Below are positions 1 through 7,293 of a DNA stretch of 13,086 nucleotides, in pieces; within the stretch, counting starts at the first letter, position 1; each line of letters begins with the position of its first letter. The notes under the pieces were generated by a model. The model did no database searches and was not told the origin of the DNA. It worked only from the letters and a program-made list of their open reading frames with translations. This DNA comes from Ganoderma boninense (lineage: Eukaryota > Basidiomycota > Agaricomycetes > Polyporales > Polyporaceae): contig PJEW03000064.1 of assembly GCA_002900995.3 (NCBI GenBank), forward strand, positions 1 to 13,086. Direction: 5' to 3'. The position numbers were made by a program, and so were the translations under genes.

Positions 1-660
1 GGAATGCGGTTCCACGTGAGGACGATGCATGCGCGGGCGATCAGGCGGGCGAGAGCGAGCGTGTTCTCGAGTCTCTGTGCATATAAGCGGGCGTCTGGGT
101 TAGCGTGGTGTGCACGCGTGAGGCTGTGGTCACAGAGGGGCCAGGATGGGGGGAGGGAAGATGCAGATGAGGGATAGGGACTTACTGGTGAGGGCGGTTT
201 GTGCCAGGACGTGAGTGCACGCGAGTGCGAGCGTGTACTCGCGTCTGGGTGCGTGCGACAGGGCGGGTGAGCGGGTGAGACCAGGGGGACACCCGTCAGG
301 CTTGGATTCCGGTTCCGGGTGAGGGCGAGTGCACGCACGGACGCAGGCGTGGGCAAGCAGGCGGGCGAGAGCAAGCATGTACTTGCGTCTGGGTGTGTGC
401 AAGTGAGCGTGGGGCTAGCGTGGTGTGCGCGTGAGGCGTGGTTGCAGGGGAGGGATGATGGGGGATGGGTACTTACTGAGGGGCTGCAAGTTCCCGGGCT
501 TGCAGCGGCTTGAGGGCGATGCTGGCAATGTCGACGCAGATGGAAGACGAGAGGTCGAGAAGAGACCCCCAAGTTGTGGGGCGCCACAGGAGATTGGGCG
601 ATGCGGGAGGATGAGGGGAGGAAGGAGGCTGGTGAGGAGCAGGGGCGGGCCGGTTGGGGA
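1..660. repeat. G-rich low-complexity region with degenerate direct repeats
   Basis: No credible gene is seen. The + strand is rich in G with GTG/GCG words. Two related blocks run in the same order, about 42-193 and 358-484. Each starts with CAGGCGGGCGAGAGC, continues through GCGTCTGGGT, TAGCGTGGTGTGC and GCGTGAGGC, and ends in ACTTACTG (180-187 and 471-478). A weaker partial copy lies around 200-290. On the minus strand ACTTACTG reads CAGTAAGT, a consensus fungal splice donor, so each block could end in an exon/intron border. Open frames here are short, shift between strands and encode compositionally biased peptides. Confidence 0.6.
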
Positions 661-807
661 AGCGCCTGTTCGGCACTGTTCGGTGCTTCGGTGCTTCCTT
701 CCCTCCTTCCTCCCAACTCATCCCTTCTCTACCAACCTCCACTCCTGCTGCTCACCACCTCTACTCTCACACACACTTGTCACCATACCCACCCATTGCC
801 GCACACT

Positions 808-855
808 CCCGCCGTCAAGCTTGCCCGCCGTCAAGCTTGCCCGCCGTCAAGCTTG
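808..855. repeat. Three perfect tandem copies of a 16-bp unit
   Basis: The unit CCCGCCGTCAAGCTTG occurs three times head to tail (808-823, 824-839, 840-855), followed by a partial fourth copy (CCCGCCG). A related fragment, CCGCCGTCAAG, recurs near 991. Perfect identity suggests a recent slippage expansion. Confidence 0.9.
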
Positions 856-911
856 CCCGCCGCGGCTCAAGGCCGTCCTCAGGCCTCTCTTCCCCCCGCT
901 TTCGGCCTCCC

Positions 912-940
912 CTTTGATGGATGTCATACATCCATCAAAG
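912..940. repeat. Palindromic element, copy 1
   Basis: A perfect inverted repeat: left arm CTTTGATGGATGT (912-924), spacer CAT, right arm ACATCCATCAAAG (928-940). It is one of three copies in the first 2.7 kb. Confidence 0.9.
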
Positions 941-1249
941 CGACCTCCATCCTTGAATCTGTCGCCTCTGCCACTGCCGTCGCCTACCACCGCCGCCGTC
1001 AAGTGCGCCCGCAACCGCGCCCGCTCACGCGCACCCACTCGCGTGCATGTACACACACGTGCTCATGCCCGCGCATGTACACAGATGCGCTCACGCCCGC
1101 GCAACGCATCCTCGAAGGACGTCTGATAGACATGGGATGGTGGGAGGAGCAGATGCGGCGGTGGAGGTGTCAGCAGCCTTGGAGCCAGGCATGGGTATGA
1201 GGTGAGTTTTTCCCCCCATTAACCCCCCCCTTCGTGCCATCCCGCGGAC

Positions 1250-1337
1250 CTCAACCACCAACGTGGATGTCCCCGCTCTTCTCTCGGCGGGGCAGCAGCC
1301 AGGGTGCACTTTGATGGATGTACAACATCCATCAATG
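1250..1337. repeat. 85-bp repeat copy A with palindrome copy 2
   Basis: The block begins CTCAACCACCAA, continues GTGGATGTCC, and ends in the palindrome CTTTGATGGATGT (1309-1321), spacer ACA, right arm ACATCCATCAATG (1325-1337, one arm mismatch). It matches 2612-2696 in order and spacing, with an indel of about 3 bases between the two landmarks. A donor-like GTGAGT and a pyrimidine tract lie just upstream (1201-1235), as they do for copy B. Confidence 0.75.
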
Positions 1338-1800
1338 TTGTCGCAGTCGTGGTCGCCTGGGTCTGAGTTGCGCTATGAGTGCTCACTGTCTATTAGCCCT
1401 GCCCCCGCGCTCCTCGCCTTCGTTCTTGTACCCTCTCATGCACCCGTGTCTGCTGCCCTCGACCTTGCCCTCGACTTCGATCCCGCCTGTGCCCACGCGT
1501 GTGCCCACTCCCGCCTTGGCTCTAGACCTCCATCCCCACCCTCACCATTACCCTCGACGTTGACCTCCCTCTTCCACACCTATGCGCCCACGCCCGTGCC
1601 CGCACCTCCACTCATGCGCCAGCAACCGGGACCCACTCTCACCTTCGCCCTTGACCTCCGTCCCCACCCTTGATCTCTGTCCCCACCCTCGCCCTGGCTC
1701 TTGCACGCCCTCGACCCTGGCCATGGCTTCCTTGGCCTCGACCGCGCACTCATCTTCGACCTCCCTCTCAATCTCTCTCCCACTCATGTGTTGAAGTCGG

Positions 1801-2100
1801 CGCTGTAGCGCCCGCAGTATTGATCGCACCAAGTCCACGATCGCACCGTACGTACATTGCATTGTCCCCCACCTGGGGTATTTTTCGTTTCGTTAGCATA
1901 GGACATCTCATAGAGTTACAACATCGTCTTCATTAGAGGCTCCAACTAGCTTAGGTCTGCATCCTGCTCTACTTTACACTGTACAGTCCGCAATTCTCGC
2001 TCCCTGGGCGCCATAACGGCGCCAGTAGCACAGCGTTACATACTCTACCTAGCACGTGCTCCATGAGCTGTATCGACGCCTCTGTCAGGCTCTGTGTCCT
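1801..2100. other. Intergenic stretch without a recognisable gene
   Basis: Composition returns to balanced here. A small imperfect hairpin is visible (arms 2004-2012 CTGGGCGCC and 2018-2025 GGCGCCAG, loop ATAAC). No long frame or recognisable product is seen. The stretch could be the leader of whatever transcript uses the intron-like sequence at 2125-2178. Confidence 0.4.
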
Positions 2101-2179
2101 TAGACTTTACAGAGCTTGACACAGGTGAGTAGCATATCTTAGTTTCCTGCAATATAGACTTTACAGAGCTTGACACAGG
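2101..2179 (+). repeat. 54-bp tandem duplication forming an intron-like unit
   Basis: A 25-bp sequence starting TAGACTTTACAGAGC and ending GACACAGG occurs exactly twice, at 2101-2125 and 2155-2179, a period of 54 bases. Both copies end in ACACAGG. After the first copy the sequence reads CAG|GTGAGT, a consensus donor. Before the final G of the second copy it reads GACACAG, a good acceptor. Splicing from 2125 to 2178 would remove exactly one repeat period. Confidence 0.75.
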
Positions 2180-2216
2180 CCATTGTGACGTCCTGAGGGC
2201 CACTGCAGCCAACATC

Positions 2217-2564
2217 ATGGGCTCGCGCCTGACCCTTCTGCTTGTTCGTACGCCTGCACCCGACCGCCTGCTTCAGAGCCCACGCGGACCTGCGTATATG
2301 CTGGACCTCGCACTGGTTGGCTCGCCATGTCGCGTGCCCCGGTCCTCAATTCGCCCTCGCCCTCATGTCCGCTGTCCCTCTGCCGGCGCCACTGCTCACG
2401 GGCGTTCACGATCTCCCGGACCCTTGCATACAGCCATCCGTCTTCTGGTCGATTGCCACAGCCCAATGGCTCGACAAAGCGCCAACAAGCTCGTTTGCAG
2501 AGTGGGAGGGAGGGACGGATGGGGGAGGATAGAGTCAGGTCAGAAGGTCACTCGTGGAGCAAAG
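2217..2564 (+). CDS. Doubtful first exon, unknown protein
   Basis: An ATG in a fair Kozak setting (ATCATGG) opens a frame of 116 codons that ends exactly at AAAG|GTAAGC, a good donor, with the frame uninterrupted. Codon third positions are mostly G or C, as in the better-supported genes of the window. The peptide is rich in Arg, Pro, Ser and Leu, has no domain I recognise, and no clean downstream exon could be assigned; the frame also runs on past the donor into repeat B. The intron-like duplication at 2125-2178 lies just upstream and could be a leader intron. It may equally be chance coding potential in C-rich DNA. Confidence 0.22.
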
Positions 2565-2611
2565 GTAAGCACTTTCCAAGTTTCTCCTTGTCCTCTTGCA
2601 TTTTCCTGTCC

Positions 2612-2696
2612 CTCATCCACCAAAGTGGATGTCCTTGCACCTCCTCCGCGACGCTCCTGTAGTGCAACTTTGATGGGTGTCGTACATCCATCAAAG
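2612..2696. repeat. 85-bp repeat copy B with palindrome copy 3
   Basis: The block begins CTCATCCACCAA, continues GTGGATGTCC, and ends with CTTTGATGGGTGT (2668-2680), spacer CGT, right arm ACATCCATCAAAG (2684-2696). The single arm mismatch is A to G. It pairs with 1250-1337 and likewise follows a donor-like GTAAGC (2565) and a pyrimidine tract. CATCCAC/GTGGATG near its start forms a second small inverted repeat. Confidence 0.75.
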
Positions 2697-3448
2697 CGCT
2701 CTCGGAGGAGCGGGTGGTATACACCCCGCCATTTTACCCGCTGTTCAAAGTCTCTCGCACCACCCCTTGCCAGCTTCCAACGAGGCTCACTCAGGCCGGC
2801 TCCTGCAGGAACCCGTTTCTACAAGTCCATTCTGAAATCTCAGCACAAACTGGGGCCCCTTGCACTCCGTAACCAGGCCGCAAGGCTCGATCAAAATGCT
2901 CTACCTCGGCACGGGCCCCTGTTGTGGTGAGTTCCTCCCATCCCGAGCTCTAAAATGACGTCAAGAGTCAGTTATTCACGGTTTTGGGCCGCGGCTGGCA
3001 AACGATCAGTTTCATTGGTTCCTTTTACTCCGGGCCCGTCAGCCACGCCTCCGTCAGCCGCGCCCTCTCCAAAACACCCCTCAGCTCTTTCTCTGGCTTC
3101 CCCCTCAACCTCGCCTTTCAGCTACGGCACTCAACTACCTCGCACAGCTTTGCTTTGGCACTCAACATCAACTTTGCACTCGGACTGGGTTGTTCCATCA
3201 AACCTAGGTCTCGTGAGTCGCCGTCCTCTACTAATGTCTCTCCCTATCTCACCCATAGTAGGTCTTTGTAGAACGTCCAACGTCTTCATTGCGAACCACA
3301 GTCTTGGGTAGTTTCCTTTTGGTGAGCAGTGTTGCTAACAACTTTGACGATGATCTCTGACTTAAGACTTGCTGTCTGCTAGTCACCATCGATGGACTTC
3401 TTGGATTTACCTCTAACGTAACTGGTGTTGTACACTGCTTACATTAAG
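2697..3448. other. Region with splice-like signals but no assignable gene
   Basis: Several donor-like sites are present (GTGAGTTCC near 2930, CGTGAGTCG near 3214, GGTGAGCAG near 3322) between C-rich, partly open stretches. The frame around 2984-3271 is open and somewhat protein-like (Ser/Leu/Phe-rich), but it has no recognisable domain, no good start and no clear splice partner. It may include decayed exons or the upstream part of the gene that starts at 3449. Confidence 0.35.
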
Positions 3449-4601
3449 ATGCCGAAGGTTGTGTTGTCCTCGGTGAATGATCATGTCCCTAAGGGCACCA
3501 GTGAGTGGATACTCTGCTGAATCTCCCCATCCCATGACCTACAATATTCCATTAGGACATCGAAGATCGCTTCCTCGCCGCACCCGTACCCCTCTGGTAC
3601 CCAACTCATCCTCAGCATCTGATAGTGAAAGACAACATGTGCCCAATCCCCCAGGTGGCAAACCTGTGCATCTCAAGAACCGGGATCCAAGGCTGCCTCA
3701 GCTGTTCGAGTTCGACAGCCATCCCTTGCTCGAACACGTCAAAGACCATGTGAACAAGGTCTACATCTATGTTCAAGACACGGATCCTGCCGCACGTGCT
3801 GCATTCTATAAGTACATTAGTCCTAAGTCGTACAAGATCCCGGAAGGTACACGGTGAGGCATTGAGAAAGCCGGTAAGTTGCTCTTGATCATGAATATGA
3901 ATAGCAACGTACTCATGCCACACAGGTTATGTTGTTCTCCAGCGAGGAGACTACGTCTTTGCCCGTAACATGTGGGGCTCCGGCCTGCCAGAAGAGGATG
4001 TGATCCAGGCGTATGTCACACCTGAGTACGTTCTCTTCTTGTTACAAATTATAATTCATGTTCCCATGTAGAGGTGTACTGAAAGCCGTGGACATGGAGA
4101 ATTTTGTCAAGGCGCGTGACGCAGCCCTGGGCGAGCGTCATCTCCGTACTCCTGACAAGCCTGTGCTCGTTGACGATGAATACGTTGGTGGGGTTGCATG
4201 GGAGCACAGTCCTCACGCCATCTCCATCCACAAAGCAGCTCGTTGCTACACTGCAGGCCAGTCCTACCAGACACAGCGCAAGCTGGTGGCACCAACCCTT
4301 GGAGCAAAGATGCTAGATCCAGAGGAGCCTACAGAACATCATAAGTTGTGTCTCCAGGCAGTGCAGGTAAGCATAGAATAATAAACCTGTATATTGTTGC
4401 TGATATGGTGATACTTTGTGGTGTAGGCAGCATCTCCCATTGTTATTGCTGCATTGGAAGCAGGGCCAAAGGCAGTCTCTGCAGCACTGAAGCAGCATGC
4501 TGAAGTGACCAACATGCCATGCCTTGGCACTGCTGACAATTACGCCTTTCCTGCCATGCAGATCAATATTTGCTCTACAAAAACTGCTGACAATCTTGTA
4601 G

Positions 4602-4651
4602 GCAAGTCTTCAACAGATTTATTGTAATAATGTACTAATGTCTATCCTTAG
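4602..4651 (+). other. GC-AG intron in the dioxygenase gene
   Basis: Only a donor of GC type, AG|GCAAGT, joins exon 5 (ends GACAATCTTGTAG) to the frame of exon 6 (AGTCAGAAAATGC). The intron is 50 bases, carries a strong branch site TACTAATG and ends CCTTAG. The nearby GT at 4598 would put exon 6 into a frame that loses the HxD motif. Confidence 0.65.
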
Positions 4652-4813
4652 AGTCAGAAAATGCTTTTGGGGCAGACCTTGGGCAATTTGCTGGCAAACA
4701 TATTGATCATGGCGATTCTCCTGGTGGCCTAACAGCCATGATAGCATTGAGTGATCTGGCTGAGAATGAAGAGCCTGGTTATTTCATGCTAGTTGAACTT
4801 GGAGTGGCTATAG

Positions 4814-4862
4814 GCATGTCTATTTATTTATTAGCCAACATGTTGTTAACAACTTGCAATAG
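4814..4862 (+). other. Second GC-AG intron in the dioxygenase gene
   Basis: Exon 6 ends at ATAG and the next bases are GCATGT; the intron ends GCAATAG at 4862, 49 bases long. Joining here fuses GVAI directly to ELRDLVVACFCGL in frame. No GT donor in the neighbourhood gives the right phase. The donor is weaker than the one at 4602, so this call is less certain. Confidence 0.5.
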
Positions 4863-5516
4863 AACTTCGCGACCTGGTGGTTGCTTGTTTTTGTGGCTTG
4901 CGCTGCCATGTTGGCTTCCCTCCCACATCACCACCTGGCCAAGATCCAGTTCCGTGGTCTTATCGCTACGTTGTGGTGTGTTATCCACCCCACGACATAC
5001 TGGCTGGAAAGGCACACCTTGCTTTTGGAGCAATGCCAAGTGGAAAGCTTTTCGCTATGCCTCCTGAACTCACACATCCAGAGTGCATGGCAGGTGTTTG
5101 TCATTTGAAATTATGTCTTAACAGTTTGAACTGCCACAGGTTTGACAAGCAGCCTAGCACCTCAAATTTTACGAACTGGATTGTGGACGGAGCTATGCTT
5201 ACTTCCTGGGAAGCATACTTGCGCTGGTTCTACTGTTCTTTTGCACAAATCCTAGGCCACTTTACACGCCAAATGCCATCTTGGTTGGAGCCACAGTTAG
5301 ACCTTGCAGCTTTGGGCAAACGTCATCTCTATCGTGGATGAGGACGGCGAGAGGATCCATGTGAAACCTTGGCTATTGGGGCCTGGATCTGAACAATATG
5401 TGGAAGAGTTTGGGTGTACCCGCGCAGAGGTGACTCAGTTGTGGGACGAACATATCAAGAAGCATTCTATGTTTATCCTCCAACTTGGTTGGAAGTGGGC
5501 CATTGCTGGCAGGTGA

Positions 5517-5787
5517 CGATTGATGAGGAACTGAGTTGTATACGTATGATTGCTACATGTTTAAATGTTTATGCTGCTCAAATAGATAAAACTTTGCTTG
5601 TGTTTAAACTTATATATATTGCAGATACTGTTTTAAACATTCTAGTATACAAGATTTATCATAAGTATATTAGGATATAGAGACTATAAGTACATATAGT
5701 AGTGGAAAGGCCACTTCTATATGCTTGTACTCAGGCAGAAGTTCTGAAAGGAAGTATTATATAGTATAATTATTGCTTAGCTAGCAA
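5517..5787. other. AT-rich spacer with an imperfect hairpin
   Basis: This is an AT-rich stretch after the dioxygenase pseudogene. At 5689-5731 the arms AGTACATATAGTAGTGG and CCACTTCTATATGCTTGTACT can pair around AAAGG, with one mismatch and a four-base bulge. It may be the 3' untranslated tail of the gene, or part of a small mobile element that includes the tRNA-like sequence next to it. Confidence 0.45.
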
Positions 5788-5865
5788 GGGTGTTTGGTGT
5801 AGTGGTTTTTAGCACTGCGTTGACCACTTCAGTTTGAGCCCCGGGTTCGACTCCTGCTCGAGCCA
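5788..5865 (+). tRNA. tRNA-derived sequence (tRNA pseudogene or SINE head)
   Basis: Both internal RNA polymerase III promoter boxes are perfect matches: A box TGGTGTAGTGG (5795-5805, TRGYNNARNGG) and B box GGTTCGACTCC (5844-5854, GGTTCGANNCC), spaced as in a tRNA gene. The sequence ends CTCGAGCCA. The acceptor stem hardly pairs (GGGTGTT against TCGAGCC), the T stem carries a mismatch, and no clean 7-base anticodon loop forms, so an anticodon cannot be named. A T-run terminator follows 13 bases later. This fits a tRNA relic or a tRNA-derived SINE head better than a working tRNA. Confidence 0.6.
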
Positions 5866-5877
5866 ACTGACAATTAA

Positions 5878-5883
5878 TTTTTT
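5878..5883 (+). terminator. RNA polymerase III T-run terminator
   Basis: Six consecutive T residues, in the AATTTTTTATT context, lie just after the tRNA-like element, where a polymerase III transcript would be expected to end. Confidence 0.5.
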
Positions 5884-6489
5884 ATTGACATAAGTAAGTT
5901 TGAAGATGAGATAAGAACAGTGCAGCAATGCTGCAATTAATGTTTTGTAATGCTGATTAGCCCCCACGACGCAAAGGCAAACTTGCACACAGAGTCAGCT
6001 CTAACCGTGGTCGGGGGCACCAGCAGCTGTCGACTTAGTCCTGGGTGCCTCGGGCGCTAAGATGCATCAAGGCCGAAAAGAGTTAAGCTCCTCAGAGATT
6101 TGCCGATGGACTTTGTTTCCATCTCAGTGGTTAACTTTGGCGTCTCCATTACCCAATCGGCTTGCTAAGGTTGCCAGGAACTCACCCTCTCATCCACTCC
6201 ATCATAGTATTTACTAGCAGTGATGTTACCAGTTGGTCCCTTTGGCCACTATATGCCTGACATCCAGCATTGAGTCTGCCATAGCAATGCAAGGGCTTAC
6301 ATTGTGTATGATACAAAAGAGCATGCGATAGAATAGAGCGACGATTGCGATGCACTGAAAACCTCTGTCAAGCCTTTAGATCGACAATTACCCCGTGCGC
6401 CTTGTGCAGCCTTGCCTTTCTAATCTGAATCTCCTGGTTCTTCGGCATGGTGCGCTCAGCTGCTTGTGAGCACGGGTGAGAGGGGTGGT
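5884..6489. other. Intergenic stretch without a recognisable gene
   Basis: No long open frame is seen on either strand. The arms GCCCCC (5960-5965) and GGGGGC (6013-6018) could close a structured RNA of about 59 bases, but the inner pairing is poor and no known RNA family is recognised. GC content is moderate and no tandem repeat is visible. Part of it may be the 3' untranslated region of the minus-strand gene that ends at 6490. Confidence 0.4.
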
Positions 6490-7196
6490 CTAGAGGTCCC
6501 TGCTGGGTAAGGGATCCATAAGGAAAGGAGGTTCTTGAGACCCCCAGTACACCCCATGATTGATTACAGTGACAACTGTTAATTAAACAAATGTATTAGC
6601 TCCCACGTGATAAACGATATGAAGATTATTAATCTCAGACACTTACGCTCGTCCATTGCATCCTTTGCAATCGTGGCGAGGCCCAGTGTGATCCATCGTT
6701 GATTGTTAAACTCCTCTTCTGCAAGCTGGAGAGCGTCGACGGTGCTCTCGGTCTCGCTATGTTCGACCTGTGCTTGTGCTTCGCGGAGTGCGCGCCGTGC
6801 ATCATCCAATTGGTAAAGAGCGGCACTGTGGCGATCGACACTATAGCGCATGCCTCGGGCGCGAGTCATGTTCGAGTAGTCGACGTCGAAGGAATGGAGT
6901 CGTTCGGGGGTGAGGTACACATCCTCGGCCACAGTGGTGAGGATGTGGCAGAAACGGATGAAGAGGTCATCGGGGTATGGAGCACCGGAGGATAAGCTGG
7001 CGACGAGGGTGAGGAACTTTTGGGTGAGGAAGACGGTACCCCTTGCATTGAATGCGTCTCCGGAATTGACGGCCCCTACGACGGAGGTGTTGTCGATGCC
7101 ATTGGTGACAGGGGATGGGCGGCGGCTGTAGGGCCACTCGAAGCTTTCAACATACTCTTGGAGTTCACTGAGAGCGAGGGTGTCGAGAGACTGCAT
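6490..7196 (-). CDS. Hypothetical 211-residue protein, two exons
   Basis: Exon 1 runs 7196-6647 and exon 2 6575-6490 (stop TAG). The start is chosen because CCACCATGC is a near-perfect Kozak context and a TATA-like box lies about 95 bases upstream; further in-frame sequence upstream is probably untranslated leader. The intron (6646-6576, 71 bases) starts GTAAGT, has branch site GCTAATAC and ends TTAACAG. The protein starts MQSLDTLALSELQEYVESF. Its middle has a folded look (VFLTQKFLTLVASL; DDLFIRFCHILTTVAEDVYL), and residues about 130-172 (LDDARRALREAQAQVEHSE onward) form a likely coiled coil. The C-tail from exon 2 is short and Pro-rich. No signal peptide or membrane segment is evident. I do not recognise the family and infer no function. 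Confidence 0.65.
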
Positions 7197-7285
7197 GGTG
7201 GATGGACGAGGTGGGTGAGTGCGATGATGGACGGAGAAGGTGGGTGAATGCAACAATGGGGTTTGATTGGTGACAGTATCGGCTC

Positions 7286-7292
7286 TTAAATA
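7286..7292 (-). promoter_or_regulatory. TATA-like box of the 211-residue gene
   Basis: On the minus strand the sequence reads GTATTTAAGAGCC, about 95 bases before the ATG at 7196. A transcript starting some 30 bases downstream would have a leader of about 60 bases. This is a motif match only. Confidence 0.35.
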
Positions 7293-7293
7293 C

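Larger units (their letters stand above)
661..1800. repeat. C-rich low-complexity region, opposite strand skew to 1-660
   Basis: From about 660 the + strand becomes C/T-rich and stays so to about 1,790, with degenerate words of the type CCCTCGACCTCCATCCCCACC. Around 1,020-1,105 are motifs (GCGTGCATGTACAC, GCTCATGCCCGCGC, GCTCACGCCCGCGC) that look like the reverse complement of the G-rich words at 1-400. Several frames are open, but their products are Pro/Ser/Arg/His-rich peptides of no recognisable family, which is what low-complexity DNA gives. No convincing gene is seen. Confidence 0.55.
3449..5516 (+). pseudogene. TET/JBP-like 2-oxoglutarate Fe(II) dioxygenase, broken
   Basis: Eight exons give one consistent frame: 3449-3500, 3556-3873, 3926-4010, 4072-4366, 4427-4601, 4652-4813, 4863-5093 and 5140 onward. 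The start ATG opens MPKVVLSSVND. Counting the TGA as codon 118, the putative iron-binding HxD is H325-I-D327 in GKHIDHGD (4699-4707), the distal His is H378 in GLRCHVGFPP (4907-4909), and the 2-oxoglutarate-binding Arg is R397 in SYRYVVVCYPP (4964-4966). This order and spacing suit the double-stranded beta-helix dioxygenases; the long helical N-part and the YPP after the Arg suggest the TET/JBP group, which in relatives oxidises 5-methylcytosine or thymine in DNA. Breaks are a TGA at 3855-3857 within exon 2 (fits a CGA to TGA change) and apparent one-base frame slips near 5094-5140, 5310 and 5460, where conserved-looking sequence hops frames. The 3' end is approximate. Fold call fairly sure; subfamily and frame slips inferred. 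Confidence 0.65.

Noticed and set aside
425..1126. A long open frame of 233 codons on +
   Set aside because: It crosses the G-rich/C-rich switch, the 16-bp repeat and a palindrome, other frames are equally open, and the product is low-complexity with no domain.
2217..2930. Full 237-codon + frame as one intronless gene
   Set aside because: Beyond 2564 it runs through a donor, a pyrimidine tract and repeat B, which are better read as non-coding. Only the first part is kept, as a doubtful exon.
3855..3857. TGA as selenocysteine or programmed readthrough in the dioxygenase gene
   Set aside because: Most fungi lack selenoprotein machinery, no selenocysteine element was recognised, and the position is not a catalytic one. 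A nonsense change is simpler.
3854..3925. Alternative intron with donor GTGAGG at 3854 that would avoid the TGA
   Set aside because: It joins exon 3 in the wrong phase and runs into stops; the donor GTAAGT at 3874 restores the GYVVLQRGDYVFARN frame.
5960..6018. Structured RNA closed by GCCCCC/GGGGGC
   Set aside because: Only six outer pairs are clean, the inner pairing is poor, and no known RNA family motif was seen.
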